Assembly (NCBI RefSeq): GCF_004103735.1
Contig: NZ_CP035281.1
Coordinates: 744,001-808,000, forward strand
DNA length: 64,000 nucleotides
Direction of reading: 5' to 3'
DNA from: Aminipila luticellarii
GTDB taxonomy: Bacteria > Bacillota > Clostridia > Peptostreptococcales > Anaerovoracaceae
The notes under the pieces were generated by a model. It was not told the origin of the DNA and did not search any database. It was given only the letters and a program-made list of their open reading frames with translations. Positions within the stretch are counted from its first letter, which is position 1. Each line of letters starts with the position of its first letter. Positions 1 through 7,681 of the stretch are shown here, piece after piece. A program made the position numbers and the translations under genes.

Positions 1-318
1 AAGGGCTTAGGTGAAGTCGTATGCTGTCAGGAGTGCAGCGGAATGAATGGAGAAAATTTCTGTGAAGATATGGAGGACTGTTTTGATATAACAGAATTTC
101 ATATGCAGCTGGAAAAAGGCAAGGAAATATTGAGTCTCCACAAACTGCGCTGCGCGCTGAGGGAAGTAGAGCCAGCGATAATGGAAGCATACGAAGACCA
201 ACCGAATGAAATGAAACGGTCTGAAGAAATGATCGGTAAAGTGAACAAAATTGTCAATGCTTTATCTCAAATGATTTGTTCAGCTGTTGGAGGAAAGGAA
301 TGTCAGAAAAAAACCTGA
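1..318 (+). CDS. eutT: C-terminal part of EutT-type cobalamin adenosyltransferase (5' truncated)
   Basis: The reading frame is open from base 1, so the gene begins upstream; 105 residues are visible. From family knowledge, EutT transfers the adenosyl group of ATP to cob(I)alamin to supply coenzyme B12. The visible part resembles the last third of EutT: an LGE-x-V-x-C-Q segment, then LHKLRCALREVE, which matches the family's LNxLRTxVRExE helix, and a last helix with KIVNALSQMI like the family's QALNRLSS helix. It is followed by BMC genes, which fits. A CCQEC string sits at residues 9-13, but it aligns with a different place from the known EutT metal motif, so I give it no weight. The last residues are Cys-rich. 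A PduO-type enzyme is the alternative. Confidence 0.55.
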   Translation, partial: KGLGEVVCCQECSGMNGENFCEDMEDCFDITEFHMQLEKGKEILSLHKLRCALREVEPAIMEAYEDQPNEMKRSEEMIGKVNKIVNALSQMICSAVGGKECQKKT

Positions 319-540
319 CTCTGACAATATTCCCCGGTCATTTCGGGTGTGTATAATATGAAACCCACATGTTACATCGCAGATGCGTGTGCGGCTTCAA
401 ACTAAATAAAAAACAATTATGATGTACAGAAACAAACAGGTATCTTTACCCATAAGCCAAAGGATCTGATGTTTGCAGCTCCGCCGGAGCAGAACGAAAA
501 AGGCGGAGGGGAAAGCATTGAACAGAAAGGATGTTGTAAA

Positions 541-846
541 ATGGAATTTCGAATTATTAAAACTCCTTCCAAAGGTACCATGGATATTCTCAAACGTCGA
601 ATGGGATCGAACAATAAATCAGACTTTGATAATGTAGATGCGGTAGGTTTGGTTCAGGGGAAAATGATTGAAATGATATGCGCAGCAGATGTTGCTGAGA
701 AGGCAGTTGGTGTTACGGTCGAAGACATTAGAGGAAGCTGCCCTCAGAATATGATTTTGATTGCGATTTTCGGCGATACAGCATCTGTAGAAGATGCGAT
801 CCATGAGATAAAACGGAAATTGGAAGAAGGGAAAGATTTATGGTAA
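541..846 (+). CDS. BMC shell protein, circularly permuted PduU/EutS-like
   Basis: 101-residue BMC-domain shell protein. The start ATG at 541 has AAAGGATG about 8 bases upstream; an in-frame ATG at 469 lacks such a site. Residues 33-98 carry the BMC core (DAVGLVQGKMIEM, then IAIFGDTASVEDAI). The N-terminal strand FRIIKTPSKGT resembles the segment that ends ordinary BMC-H proteins, so the fold looks permuted as in PduU/EutS; this is inferred from pattern only. Such proteins form minor hexamers in the compartment shell. The stop codon overlaps the next gene's start by 7 bases. The 222-base gap upstream holds a small GCTCC/GGAGC hairpin at 478 and a TATAAT at about 350 with no good -35. Confidence 0.75.
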   Translation: MEFRIIKTPSKGTMDILKRRMGSNNKSDFDNVDAVGLVQGKMIEMICAADVAEKAVGVTVEDIRGSCPQNMILIAIFGDTASVEDAIHEIKRKLEEGKDLW

Positions 847-1103
847 CAGCAAGACTGATAGACAATGTATGGGCAACAAGAAAAGCGGACTCACTGAATG
901 GCTTAAAACTCATGCTGGCAGAAATAATCGGCGGAGCATGTGAAGGCCAGCGAATGGTAGTAGCAGATATTATCAGTGCCGGGATCGGAGACCGAGTGAT
1001 CGTGTGTCAGGGCTCCTCAGCCAGAAGGATGCTGGGGGATGATAATATCCCGGTGGATGCGGTAGTTGTCGGAATCATTGATGAAGATTGCAATTTTGGA
1101 TGA
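840..1103 (+). CDS. eutN: EutN/CcmL/PduN-family BMC vertex protein
   Basis: 87-residue pentamer-forming protein that caps the vertices of the icosahedral compartment shell. It has the usual family length and the sequence pattern MVTARLIDNVWATRKADSL, GxKLMLAEII, VVADIISAGIGDRVIVCQGSSAR and PVDAVVVGIID. It overlaps the previous shell gene by 7 bases, so the two are probably translationally coupled, and it ends 17 bases before the PduS gene. Cys at residue 76 onwards (DEDCNFG) is not a family feature I know. Confidence 0.93.
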   Translation: MVTARLIDNVWATRKADSLNGLKLMLAEIIGGACEGQRMVVADIISAGIGDRVIVCQGSSARRMLGDDNIPVDAVVVGIIDEDCNFG

Positions 1104-1120
1104 ATTCGGGAGGTATAAGA

Positions 1121-2449
1121 ATGAGTCTTCTTGAACAAGTAAAAGAAGCCGGCATAATTGGTGCGGGAGGGGCAGGATTTCCTACCCATGCGAAACTAGC
1201 ATCAGAAGCAGAATATATACTTCTTAACGGAGCTGAGTGTGAACCGCTGCTAAGAGTGGATCAGCAGTTGATGGCGATGTTTCCCGATGAGATAATAAAA
1301 GGCTTCGAAGCAGCCGGTAGACAAGTGAATGCGAAGAAAGCCATAATAGGAATTAAAGGAAAGCATAAAGAAGTAATTGCCATTCTGGAAGACAGAATTA
1401 AAGCGTTACAGTTGGGCGGATATGTGGAAATAGGAGTGCTTCCAGATATCTATCCAGCAGGAGATGAACAAGTATTAGTATATGAGCTAACAGGAAGAGT
1501 CGTACCGGAAGTAGGGATTCCGATTCAGGTAGGATGTGTGGTAATAAACTCAGAAACAGCATTAAACATTTACTATGCATCAGAAGGAAAAGCGGTAACC
1601 GAAAAATATGTCACTCTGGCGGGAGATATTCCTCAGAGAATGACTGTAAAGGTAGAAGTAGGAACACCGATTATAGATGTTCTGAAACTCAGCGGTATCG
1701 AAAACTTCGATGAGTATGCAGTCATAGCAGGAGGACCGATGATGGGTCCTGTTATGAACGATATAGGCGGATACATCACTAAAAAGGACAAAGGATTTGT
1801 GATCTTAAAGAAAGGTCATCCGCTGATCCGAAGAAAGAGTGCTTCAAAAGAGCAGACGAAGAGAATAAACCGAGCGACTTGTGAACAGTGCAGAATGTGT
1901 ACGGATATGTGCCCAAGGTTTTTACTGGGACATGCCACACAGCCTCATAAGGTAATGAGGGCATTAGGGTATAAATCAGATAATTTGGAAGAGCAGATGA
2001 TAGCTCAACTATGTTGTCAATGTAACTTGTGTGAATTGTTCGCATGTCCGATCGGATTATATCCAAAGTCAGCTAATAATTATTACAGAGACTTGCAGGC
2101 AGAGCAGGGAATGAGATATAAACGGACGAAGGAAGTATTTGAACCAAGAAGTGCAAGGGCAGACCGTTTAGTACCGAGTAAGAGACTGATCGCAAGAATT
2201 GGATTACACGATTTTGACAAGCCGGCACCGATGACAGACATAACCTTACAACCAGAAGTGGTGCATATAGCAACAAGACAGCATGTAGGTGCACCGGCAG
2301 TTCCGGTCGTAACTGTAGGAGAGCATGTACAGGCAGGGCAGAAGATCGGAAAGATTCCGGAAGAAAGTCTGGGAGCTGCCATTCATGCAAGCATTTCCGG
2401 AACCGTAACAGAGTGCGGAAATGATTATATTGCAATAAGGAGGGATTAA
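1121..2449 (+). CDS. pduS: PduS/RnfC-like iron-sulfur flavoprotein of the microcompartment
   Basis: 442 residues. In Pdu systems PduS is thought to pass electrons for cobalamin reduction or cofactor recycling inside the compartment. Start ATG 1121 has GGGAGG at 1108-1113; the in-frame ATG 11 codons upstream lacks a site. A glycine-rich flavin/NADH-type loop GAGGAGFP is at residues 14-21. The central SLBB-type region follows. Two ferredoxin-like clusters are visible: C254, C257, C260, C264, and C298/C299, C301, C304, C309. The C-terminus (VGEHVQAGQKIG) resembles a lipoyl-like sandwich hybrid domain as in RnfC. It sits 1 base before the PduT gene, and PduS-PduT partnership is known in Pdu loci. 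Confidence 0.88.
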   Translation: MSLLEQVKEAGIIGAGGAGFPTHAKLASEAEYILLNGAECEPLLRVDQQLMAMFPDEIIKGFEAAGRQVNAKKAIIGIKGKHKEVIAILEDRIKALQLGGYVEIGVLPDIYPAGDEQVLVYELTGRVVPEVGIPIQVGCVVINSETALNIYYASEGKAVTEKYVTLAGDIPQRMTVKVEVGTPIIDVLKLSGIENFDEYAVIAGGPMMGPVMNDIGGYITKKDKGFVILKKGHPLIRRKSASKEQTKRINRATCEQCRMCTDMCPRFLLGHATQPHKVMRALGYKSDNLEEQMIAQLCCQCNLCELFACPIGLYPKSANNYYRDLQAEQGMRYKRTKEVFEPRSARADRLVPSKRLIARIGLHDFDKPAPMTDITLQPEVVHIATRQHVGAPAVPVVTVGEHVQAGQKIGKIPEESLGAAIHASISGTVTECGNDYIAIRRD

Positions 2450-2450
2450 T

Positions 2451-2999
2451 ATGGCGAATGCAATAGGAATGGTAGAATTTACAAGTATTGCACGTGGTAT
2501 TTACGCAGCAGACCAGATGGTAAAGATTTCAGAGGTAGAGATTGTGACAGCCAGCACGACATGTCCTGGAAAATATATAGCAATCGTGCATGGCGATGTG
2601 GCAGCAGTAGAAGATTCTGTCCACATAGGCGAGAAGGTAGCGGGAGAATACTGGGTAGACTCTATTATCATACCGAATGTTCATCCTCAGGTATTTCCGG
2701 CTATTACCGGATCCACAATGCCGGAGAGAGTACAGGCTATTGGCATCATGGAATCCTTCTCTATGTCCACCATGGTTATTGCAGCAGATGCTATTTTGAA
2801 ATCAGCAGAACTGGAGCCGCTGGAACTGCGTTTGGGAAATGGTTTGGGAGGAAAGGCCTTCTTTACCTTTACCGGCGATGTGGCGGCAGTAGAAACAGGT
2901 GCTGAAGCAGGAAGAAATATTGCAGAAGAGAAAGGTCTGTTAGTGAATGCGGAAGTAATACCTTCCCCATCAGACAGACTGATACCGTCTTTGTTCTAA
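2451..2999 (+). CDS. pduT: PduT-like tandem-BMC shell protein with pore Cys
   Basis: 182 residues with two BMC domains (about 1-90 and 93-182), so it forms a pseudohexameric trimer. The motif TTCPGKY puts a Cys at residue 38, the same position as the cysteine that ligates a [4Fe-4S] cluster at the trimer pore in PduT. This suggests the protein carries electrons through the shell, probably with PduS encoded 1 base upstream. The second domain ends in VIPSPSDRL, a typical BMC edge segment. Length agrees with the family (about 184). Confidence 0.92.
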   Translation: MANAIGMVEFTSIARGIYAADQMVKISEVEIVTASTTCPGKYIAIVHGDVAAVEDSVHIGEKVAGEYWVDSIIIPNVHPQVFPAITGSTMPERVQAIGIMESFSMSTMVIAADAILKSAELEPLELRLGNGLGGKAFFTFTGDVAAVETGAEAGRNIAEEKGLLVNAEVIPSPSDRLIPSLF

Positions 3000-3039
3000 T
3001 AGAGAATGATCTCTAAAATATGAAAGGGTGTGAAGCCAA

Positions 3040-3702
3040 ATGAAAAGATTGATTTGTGCAAAAGATGTTGAGACCCTGGGAAAGCAGGGGCAAAAAGTGT
3101 TCTATATCGATGAAGACACACTGGTAACTCCGTCGGCAAAGGATGCGGCAAGAGCTTGTGGAATGACATTTTCTACAGAAACACCAGCTCCGGTATGCTG
3201 TGCGGCTCCGGCTTCGGCTCCGGCTGCTGAACCGGCTAAGGCTTGCAGTGATGGAGAAATCGATAAGGATATGATTTACAACGTTCTAAAAGCTTTAGCT
3301 GATAAGGGCCTGCTGCAGGGAGTGCTTGACGGAACAGCTTGCAGCGGTAAGCCATATACAGCAGAGCACGATGCATGCGGACTGAAAATTGTTCGCGGTA
3401 ATACTGTACAGTATGACGTACTGGATACAGGAAACCCATCCGATAAGGTCTTTTATCAGGAAATTATCAATAAAGAAGACGGCTGTTCTATGAATGCCGG
3501 ATTTATAACCATTGAAAACTGTCAGTTTGACTGGGAATGTGCATGTGAAGAGCTATATCATATTATAGAAGGAACATTAACAGTAACAGCAAACGGCAAA
3601 GTATATACAGCACAGCCGGGAGACTCAGTATTCTTCCCGAACGGTGCAAAGGTAGCCTTTGGTTCCCCGAATAAGATGAAAGCATTTTATGCGACGTATT
3701 AG
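3040..3702 (+). CDS. eutQ: EutQ-like cupin protein
   Basis: 220 residues. EutQ of Salmonella is a cupin reported to have acetate kinase activity in ethanolamine breakdown. The N-terminus (MKRLICAKDVETLG) matches the EutQ opening, followed by an Ala/Pro-rich linker (residues 55-68, APASAPAAEPAKA). The cupin barrel covers about 120-220, with EELYHIIEGTLTV and PGDSVFFPNGAKVAFG. Its presence beside PduL would allow ATP formation from acetyl phosphate. An AAAGGGTG site lies about 10 bases before the ATG. EutQ together with EutT is the main reason for suspecting ethanolamine as substrate. Confidence 0.85.
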   Translation: MKRLICAKDVETLGKQGQKVFYIDEDTLVTPSAKDAARACGMTFSTETPAPVCCAAPASAPAAEPAKACSDGEIDKDMIYNVLKALADKGLLQGVLDGTACSGKPYTAEHDACGLKIVRGNTVQYDVLDTGNPSDKVFYQEIINKEDGCSMNAGFITIENCQFDWECACEELYHIIEGTLTVTANGKVYTAQPGDSVFFPNGAKVAFGSPNKMKAFYATY

Positions 3703-3733
3703 AGGGAGATCTAGACGGAAGGAGGTATGTTAG

Positions 3734-4369
3734 ATGCAGATGCAGGCGCTTGGAATGATAGAAACAAAAGGACTGGTCGCTGCAATAGAAAGTGCAGATG
3801 CAATGCTTAAAGCAGCAAATGTACAGCTGGTAGACAGAGTCTTTGTAAAAGGCGGACTTGTAACGATTATCATTGAAGGAGATGTAGGAGCAGTAAAAGC
3901 GGCAACAGATGCCGGAGCTGCTGCAGCCATGAGAATCGGAGAATTAATATCGGTACACGTAATACCAAGACCACATGAAGAAGTTGGAAAAACAATTATT
4001 TATCCAACTTCAAAAAAAAAATCTAGAGAAATAGCAGACGAACAGATATCCGAGCATGAAGAAAAAGTGGAAGCAATCATAGAGAATAAAGAAGAAGCAC
4101 CGGAAAAGGCGGAGACAGAAGTAACTCCTGTTTCGGAAGCTGAAAGTGCAGAGCTTGATTTGAATGAATTCCATAAAGAAGACTTGGATAAACTGGTAGA
4201 GAAAAGCGGTATGGAAAAAGCTCTGGAAGCCTTAGATCAATTAAAGGTGACAAAGCTGAGAAACTTAGCTCGTGAATTTAAAGAATTCGGCATCACAGGA
4301 AGAGTTATCTCTAAGGCAGATAAGACTTCTCTGACAGAGGAATTTAAAAAATATTACGGGAAAAACTAG
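3734..4369 (+). CDS. BMC-H shell protein with long charged tail and SAP/Rho-N-like end
   Basis: 211 residues. Residues 1-84 are a normal BMC-H domain, closely related to the gene at 6753 (both share [27 protein letters not shown] and [10 protein letters not shown]). Residues 90-145 are a Lys/Glu-rich, probably disordered linker. Residues 145-211 look helical, with [19 protein letters not shown], which recalls SAP or Rho N-terminal helix-loop-helix modules; this is a pattern impression. EutK also fuses a BMC domain to a helix-turn-helix end, so binding of nucleic acid or a scaffold role is possible. AAGGAGG lies 7 bases before the ATG. A poly-A stretch at 4012-4021 encodes SKKKS. Confidence 0.82.
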   Translation: MQMQALGMIETKGLVAAIESADAMLKAANVQLVDRVFVKGGLVTIIIEGDVGAVKAATDAGAAAAMRIGELISVHVIPRPHEEVGKTIIYPTSKKKSREIADEQISEHEEKVEAIIENKEEAPEKAETEVTPVSEAESAELDLNEFHKEDLDKLVEKSGMEKALEALDQLKVTKLRNLAREFKEFGITGRVISKADKTSLTEEFKKYYGKN

Positions 4370-4424
4370 AAAGACAGAAGACTAAAAATATGTACTGAGG
4401 GAGAAAGAAAGGAGGAATCACAAA

Positions 4425-6029
4425 ATGGAAAATTTTGATTATGATTTACGTTCCGTACAGGAAGTGAGAAATCTTGCAAGACTTGGAAAAGTAGCAACAG
4501 ATAAGCTGGCTACTTACACAGAAGAGCAGATTGACAAGATTCTGCAAAATATGGTTCGAGTAGCGGAGGAAAATGCAGTATGCCTGGCACAGATGGCCGT
4601 AGAGGAAACTGGATTTGGTAAAGTTGCAGACAAAACATATAAGAACCATATGGCGTCCACTACCGTGTACAACGCAATCAAAAACATGAAAACAATTGGC
4701 GTGATTCAGGAAGATGTAGTAAACAAGATTATTGAGGTAGCAGATCCGGTGGGTCTGGTTATGGGTATCGTACCATCTACAAACCCAACGTCAACAGCTA
4801 TCTATAAGGCAATGATTGCTATTAAAGCAAGAAATGCCATTGTATTTTCACCACATCCTTCCGCTGCAAAGTGTACAATGAAAGCTACGGAATTAATGTA
4901 CAAGGCCGCAGTAGAAGCAGGGGCTCCTGAGAACTGCATCGGATGCATCTCTATGCCGTCCATGGCAGCAACAGATGAACTGATGCACGCAAAAGAAGTT
5001 GCTATTATCATAGCAACAGGCGGTCCGGGAATGGTAAAGGCTGCGTACAGTGCAGGAAAACCAGCATTGGGCGTAGGAGCAGGAAATTCTCCAGCGTACA
5101 TTGAGAGAACAGCTAATGTAGAAAAAGCAGTAAGAAACATTATGGCCAGCAAAACGTTTGATAATGGTACAATCTGTGCATCAGAACAGTCCATCATCTG
5201 CGAAGAATGCAACCACGACGCAGTCGTAGCTGAATTTAAGAAGCAGGGCGGCTATTTCATGACAGCAGAAGAAACAGCAAAAGTTTGCAAGCTGTTATTT
5301 AAGAATGGTCACAGCATGAATGCTAAATTTGTAGGAAGATCTGCTGATGTAATCGCAGAGGGAGCAGGAATCTCTATTCCTGCAGGCACAAGAGTTCTGA
5401 TTGGAGAACAGGGTGGCGTTGGTGACGGATATCCTCTATCCTATGAAAAGCTGACTTCAGTACTTGCTTTCTACACGGTCAAAGACTGGCACGAAGCTTG
5501 TGAACTAAGCATCGCATTACTTCAGAATGGCATTGGACATACGATGAGCTTACACACAGAAGACAGAGACATGGTTATGAAATTTGCAGCAAAACCAGCT
5601 TCACGTATCCTTGTAAATACAGGCGGAAGCATGGGCGGAACTGGTGCGAGCACCGGGTTGATGCCGGCCTTCACATTAGGTTGCGGAACCTGGGGCGGAA
5701 GTGCAACTTCCGAGAATGTAACGCCAATGCACCTAGTAAACATCAAGAGAGTAGCTTATGGCTTAAAGGATTGCGAAACATTGGCTGCTGATGATCCAAC
5801 CTTCAATCATCCTGAACTTTCAGGCGGTTGCACAAGTGTTCCAAACAGTGTTGGCGGCGGTTGCTGCTCCGGTCCTGGAGCATTTAGTCCGGCTCAGTAT
5901 GCAGCAATGGGCGATGCATTAAACAAAAGCTGCTGCACAACAGGAAATTCTGTAGAGCATGAAATAAATCAGGAAGATCTGATGGACTTAGTGAACCATT
6001 TGGTAAGTGCAATGAAAGGGGCTAACTAA
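4425..6029 (+). CDS. CoA-acylating aldehyde dehydrogenase of the microcompartment, EutE/PduP type
   Basis: 534 residues. It oxidises the aldehyde made in the compartment to acyl-CoA with NAD+. The catalytic Cys is residue 251 in NGTICASEQS, and the nucleotide-binding part has GIVPSTNPTSTAIYK and ATGGPGMVKAAYSAG. EutE/PduP enzymes usually carry an N-terminal encapsulation peptide; here the N-terminus starts directly with the enzyme fold. Instead about 65 extra residues follow position 468, with GGGCCSGPG, SCCTTG and a final amphipathic helix QEDLMDLVNHLVSAMK that looks like a C-terminal encapsulation peptide. Strong GGAGG site at 4411-4415. PduL follows after 1 base. Which aldehyde is used cannot be read from the sequence. 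Confidence 0.9.
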   Translation: MENFDYDLRSVQEVRNLARLGKVATDKLATYTEEQIDKILQNMVRVAEENAVCLAQMAVEETGFGKVADKTYKNHMASTTVYNAIKNMKTIGVIQEDVVNKIIEVADPVGLVMGIVPSTNPTSTAIYKAMIAIKARNAIVFSPHPSAAKCTMKATELMYKAAVEAGAPENCIGCISMPSMAATDELMHAKEVAIIIATGGPGMVKAAYSAGKPALGVGAGNSPAYIERTANVEKAVRNIMASKTFDNGTICASEQSIICEECNHDAVVAEFKKQGGYFMTAEETAKVCKLLFKNGHSMNAKFVGRSADVIAEGAGISIPAGTRVLIGEQGGVGDGYPLSYEKLTSVLAFYTVKDWHEACELSIALLQNGIGHTMSLHTEDRDMVMKFAAKPASRILVNTGGSMGGTGASTGLMPAFTLGCGTWGGSATSENVTPMHLVNIKRVAYGLKDCETLAADDPTFNHPELSGGCTSVPNSVGGGCCSGPGAFSPAQYAAMGDALNKSCCTTGNSVEHEINQEDLMDLVNHLVSAMKGAN

Positions 6030-6030
6030 T

Positions 6031-6678
6031 ATGGATAAATGTGAAGCTGTATTAAAGCTTTTACTGGAAGCTGTACAAAGCGGTGTGACTGCAGAAAATC
6101 AGCCCAATTCAAATGAGATTCCAGTAGGTGTTTCAAACAGACACATCCACCTTTCACAGGCAGATTTAAATGCAATATTCGGAGAGGGTTATCAGCTGAC
6201 AAAGATGAAAGACCTGTCACAGCCGGGACAATATGCATGCAAGGAAACCGTAACCATTTGTGGTCCTAAAGGTGCTATTGAAAAAGTAAGAGTGCTGGGA
6301 CCGGTTCGAAGCAAGACTCAGGTTGAGGTTTTGACCGGTGACTGCTTTAAATTAGGTGCTCCTGCACAGGCAAGACTTTCAGGTGATCTGTCAGGGACAC
6401 CGGGAATTACTGTGATTGGCCCCAGAGGCTCTGTACAGACCACAGAAGGCTTAATCGTAGCCCAGAGACATATCCATATGACACCGGCAGATGCACAGCG
6501 TTTTGGGGTACAGGACGGTCAGACAGTCTGCATAAAGGTGGAAGGACCAAAGGGCGGCATGTATAGCAACGTTGCTGTCAGAGCAAACGATACTTCGGCT
6601 CTTGAATGCCACTTGGATACAGAAGAAGCAAATGCAATGGGCTTAGGTTCATCTGCAAAAATCACCATCATAAAATAA
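6031..6678 (+). CDS. pduL: PduL-type phosphate acyltransferase
   Basis: 215 residues. It converts acyl-CoA to acyl phosphate and recycles CoA inside the compartment. Two zinc-binding motifs typical of PduL are present: NRHIHL (residues 36-41) and QRHIHM (145-150). The two halves show the paired PduL beta-barrels. The first 20 residues (CEAVLKLLLEAV) can form an amphipathic helix and are likely an encapsulation peptide, as in other BMC PduL proteins. It starts 1 base after the aldehyde dehydrogenase gene, which supplies its substrate. It takes the place of a Pta-type EutD. Confidence 0.95.
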   Translation: MDKCEAVLKLLLEAVQSGVTAENQPNSNEIPVGVSNRHIHLSQADLNAIFGEGYQLTKMKDLSQPGQYACKETVTICGPKGAIEKVRVLGPVRSKTQVEVLTGDCFKLGAPAQARLSGDLSGTPGITVIGPRGSVQTTEGLIVAQRHIHMTPADAQRFGVQDGQTVCIKVEGPKGGMYSNVAVRANDTSALECHLDTEEANAMGLGSSAKITIIK

Positions 6679-6696
6679 AAAGTGTTAAATAAGTTA

Positions 6697-6725
6697 TTGA
6701 ATAAAATACAAAAATAAATTAAAAT
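6697..6725 (+). promoter_or_regulatory. Probable internal promoter for the last shell gene
   Basis: TTGAAT at 6697-6702, a 17-base spacer and TAAAAT at 6720-6725, in a very AT-rich 74-base gap inside an otherwise tightly packed operon. The next gene encodes the small hexameric shell protein, which is needed in far more copies than the enzymes. The AT-richness makes chance matches likely. Confidence 0.45.
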
Positions 6726-6752
6726 TATAATTAATTTTAGGAGGATTTTAAA

Positions 6753-7031
6753 ATGAAATATGATGCATTAGGTATGATCGAAACAAAAGGTTTAGTAGGT
6801 TCCATTGAAGCAGCAGATGCTATGGTAAAGGCAGCAAACGTAACTCTTATTGGTAAAGAATTCGTAGGCGGCGGACTTGTAACAGTTATGGTAAGAGGAG
6901 ATGTAGGAGCAGTAAAGGCAGCAACAGATGCCGGTGCTGCTGCAGCTCAGAGAGTTGGCGAATTAATTTCAGTACATGTAATCCCAAGACCACATGCTGA
7001 GGTTGAAACAATTCTTCCAAACGCAAAATAA
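6753..7031 (+). CDS. Major BMC-H shell protein, PduA/EutM/CcmK-like
   Basis: 92 residues, a single BMC domain of normal length, forming the hexagonal tiles of the shell facets. Visible are [19 protein letters not shown], the pore-side segment [19 protein letters not shown] and the edge segment [14 protein letters not shown]. It is a close paralogue of the domain in the gene at 3734 and differs from it by lacking any tail. A perfect AGGAGG lies 9 bases before the ATG. It is the last gene of the operon and may have its own promoter at 6697. Confidence 0.95.
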   Translation: MKYDALGMIETKGLVGSIEAADAMVKAANVTLIGKEFVGGGLVTVMVRGDVGAVKAATDAGAAAAQRVGELISVHVIPRPHAEVETILPNAK

Positions 7032-7049
7032 GATAAATAAAGTAAACGT

Positions 7050-7080
7050 GAAAAAGCGATCCCGCAGGATCGCTTTTTCA
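7050..7080 (+). terminator. Terminator of the BMC operon
   Basis: AAAAAGCGATCC and GGATCGCTTTTT form a perfect 12-bp stem with loop CGCA, 20 bases after the last shell gene. Each arm ends in A5/T5, so it could work in both directions. Confidence 0.9.
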
Positions 7081-7496
7081 TTATAGATGGTTAAGGCTTA
7101 CAATACTAAGAAAACCTCTGCGAGGCGCTTTTAGCTCGCATTTTAATGGTAGCTTTTTATGATACTCCATCAATCTCGCAAGCGGTATTTCCTACGTAAT
7201 AAAAATAGGAAATCTCCGAAAAGATTCCCGCTTCTTCGGGTATCCTCATAAAGAACAAGTGCTGTTTCGTGCGGCTTGAATCCCCTTTTGTCATTCCCCT
7301 TAACTTCTTGCCTTTATATCTTAATATTATAGCGGCTCAGTTTCAAGAAAACAATTCAGGATTTTATAATGGACGAATATAGTTGTATTTTACAGCGGCG
7401 TTTATTTACCGCTGCTGTGTGCAAAGGTATCCTTATCTGATATGGGTATGGATATGGACCCCTTATTAAAAAAGTGGAATAAAATTAAAAAAAGTG
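7081..7496. other. Gene-free spacer rich in inverted repeats
   Basis: About 415 bases between the BMC terminator and the rRNA promoters with no convincing coding frame. It holds a TGCGAG/CTCGCA hairpin at about 7118-7141, the dispersed repeat at 7150-7202, and a TTTCCTA/TAGGAAA dyad centred near 7200. Together 7118-7262 read as a large imperfect palindrome. From 7263 to 7496 I see nothing definite. Confidence 0.6.
7150..7202 (+). repeat. Dispersed repeat, copy A
   Basis: A 53-base stretch starting TAGCTTTTTATGATACTCC and ending CGTAATAA. It matches the reverse complement of 41462-41512 with only a few substitutions and two gaps. The core AATCTCGCAAGCGGTATT is an imperfect palindrome, and part of the repeat is echoed in inverted form at about 7237-7262. 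It lies between two transcription units, as REP- or MITE-like elements often do. No open reading frame is present. Confidence 0.8.
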
Positions 7497-7525
7497 TTGA
7501 CAGAGAGAGGATAGTTTGGTATCCT
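7497..7525 (+). promoter_or_regulatory. rRNA operon promoter P1
   Basis: TTGACA at 7497-7502, a 17-base spacer and TATCCT at 7520-7525. GGTATCCT overlapping the -10 region is repeated in inverted form as AGGATACC at 7566-7573, and a CTGTC/GACAG hairpin lies between. Upstream is A/T-rich, as expected for a UP element. Confidence 0.75.
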
Positions 7526-7681
7526 AATAAAGCTGTCCCGTGAGACAGGGCTACTCCTTCCAAAAAGGATACCCACTACATCTTGTAGTTCGAACTGAAA
7601 TAAGAACAAAACAAATCTATATTTTGTTTGAACTGAAAAACTCGAATGATTGAATAAACTAGAAAAAAATGAAAAAAGATG

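Noticed and set aside
22-39. CCQEC string as the known EutT metal motif
   Set aside because: It aligns near the C-terminal third of the protein, not at the family's N-terminal H-x11-CCxxC site, so the likeness is probably chance.
318-540. EutV antiterminator site in the gap after eutT
   Set aside because: I could not find the paired hairpins with the required loops; only one short hairpin at 478 is visible.
7442-7543. 33-codon frame starting MGMDMDP
   Set aside because: It overlaps rRNA promoter P1 and has no ribosome site.
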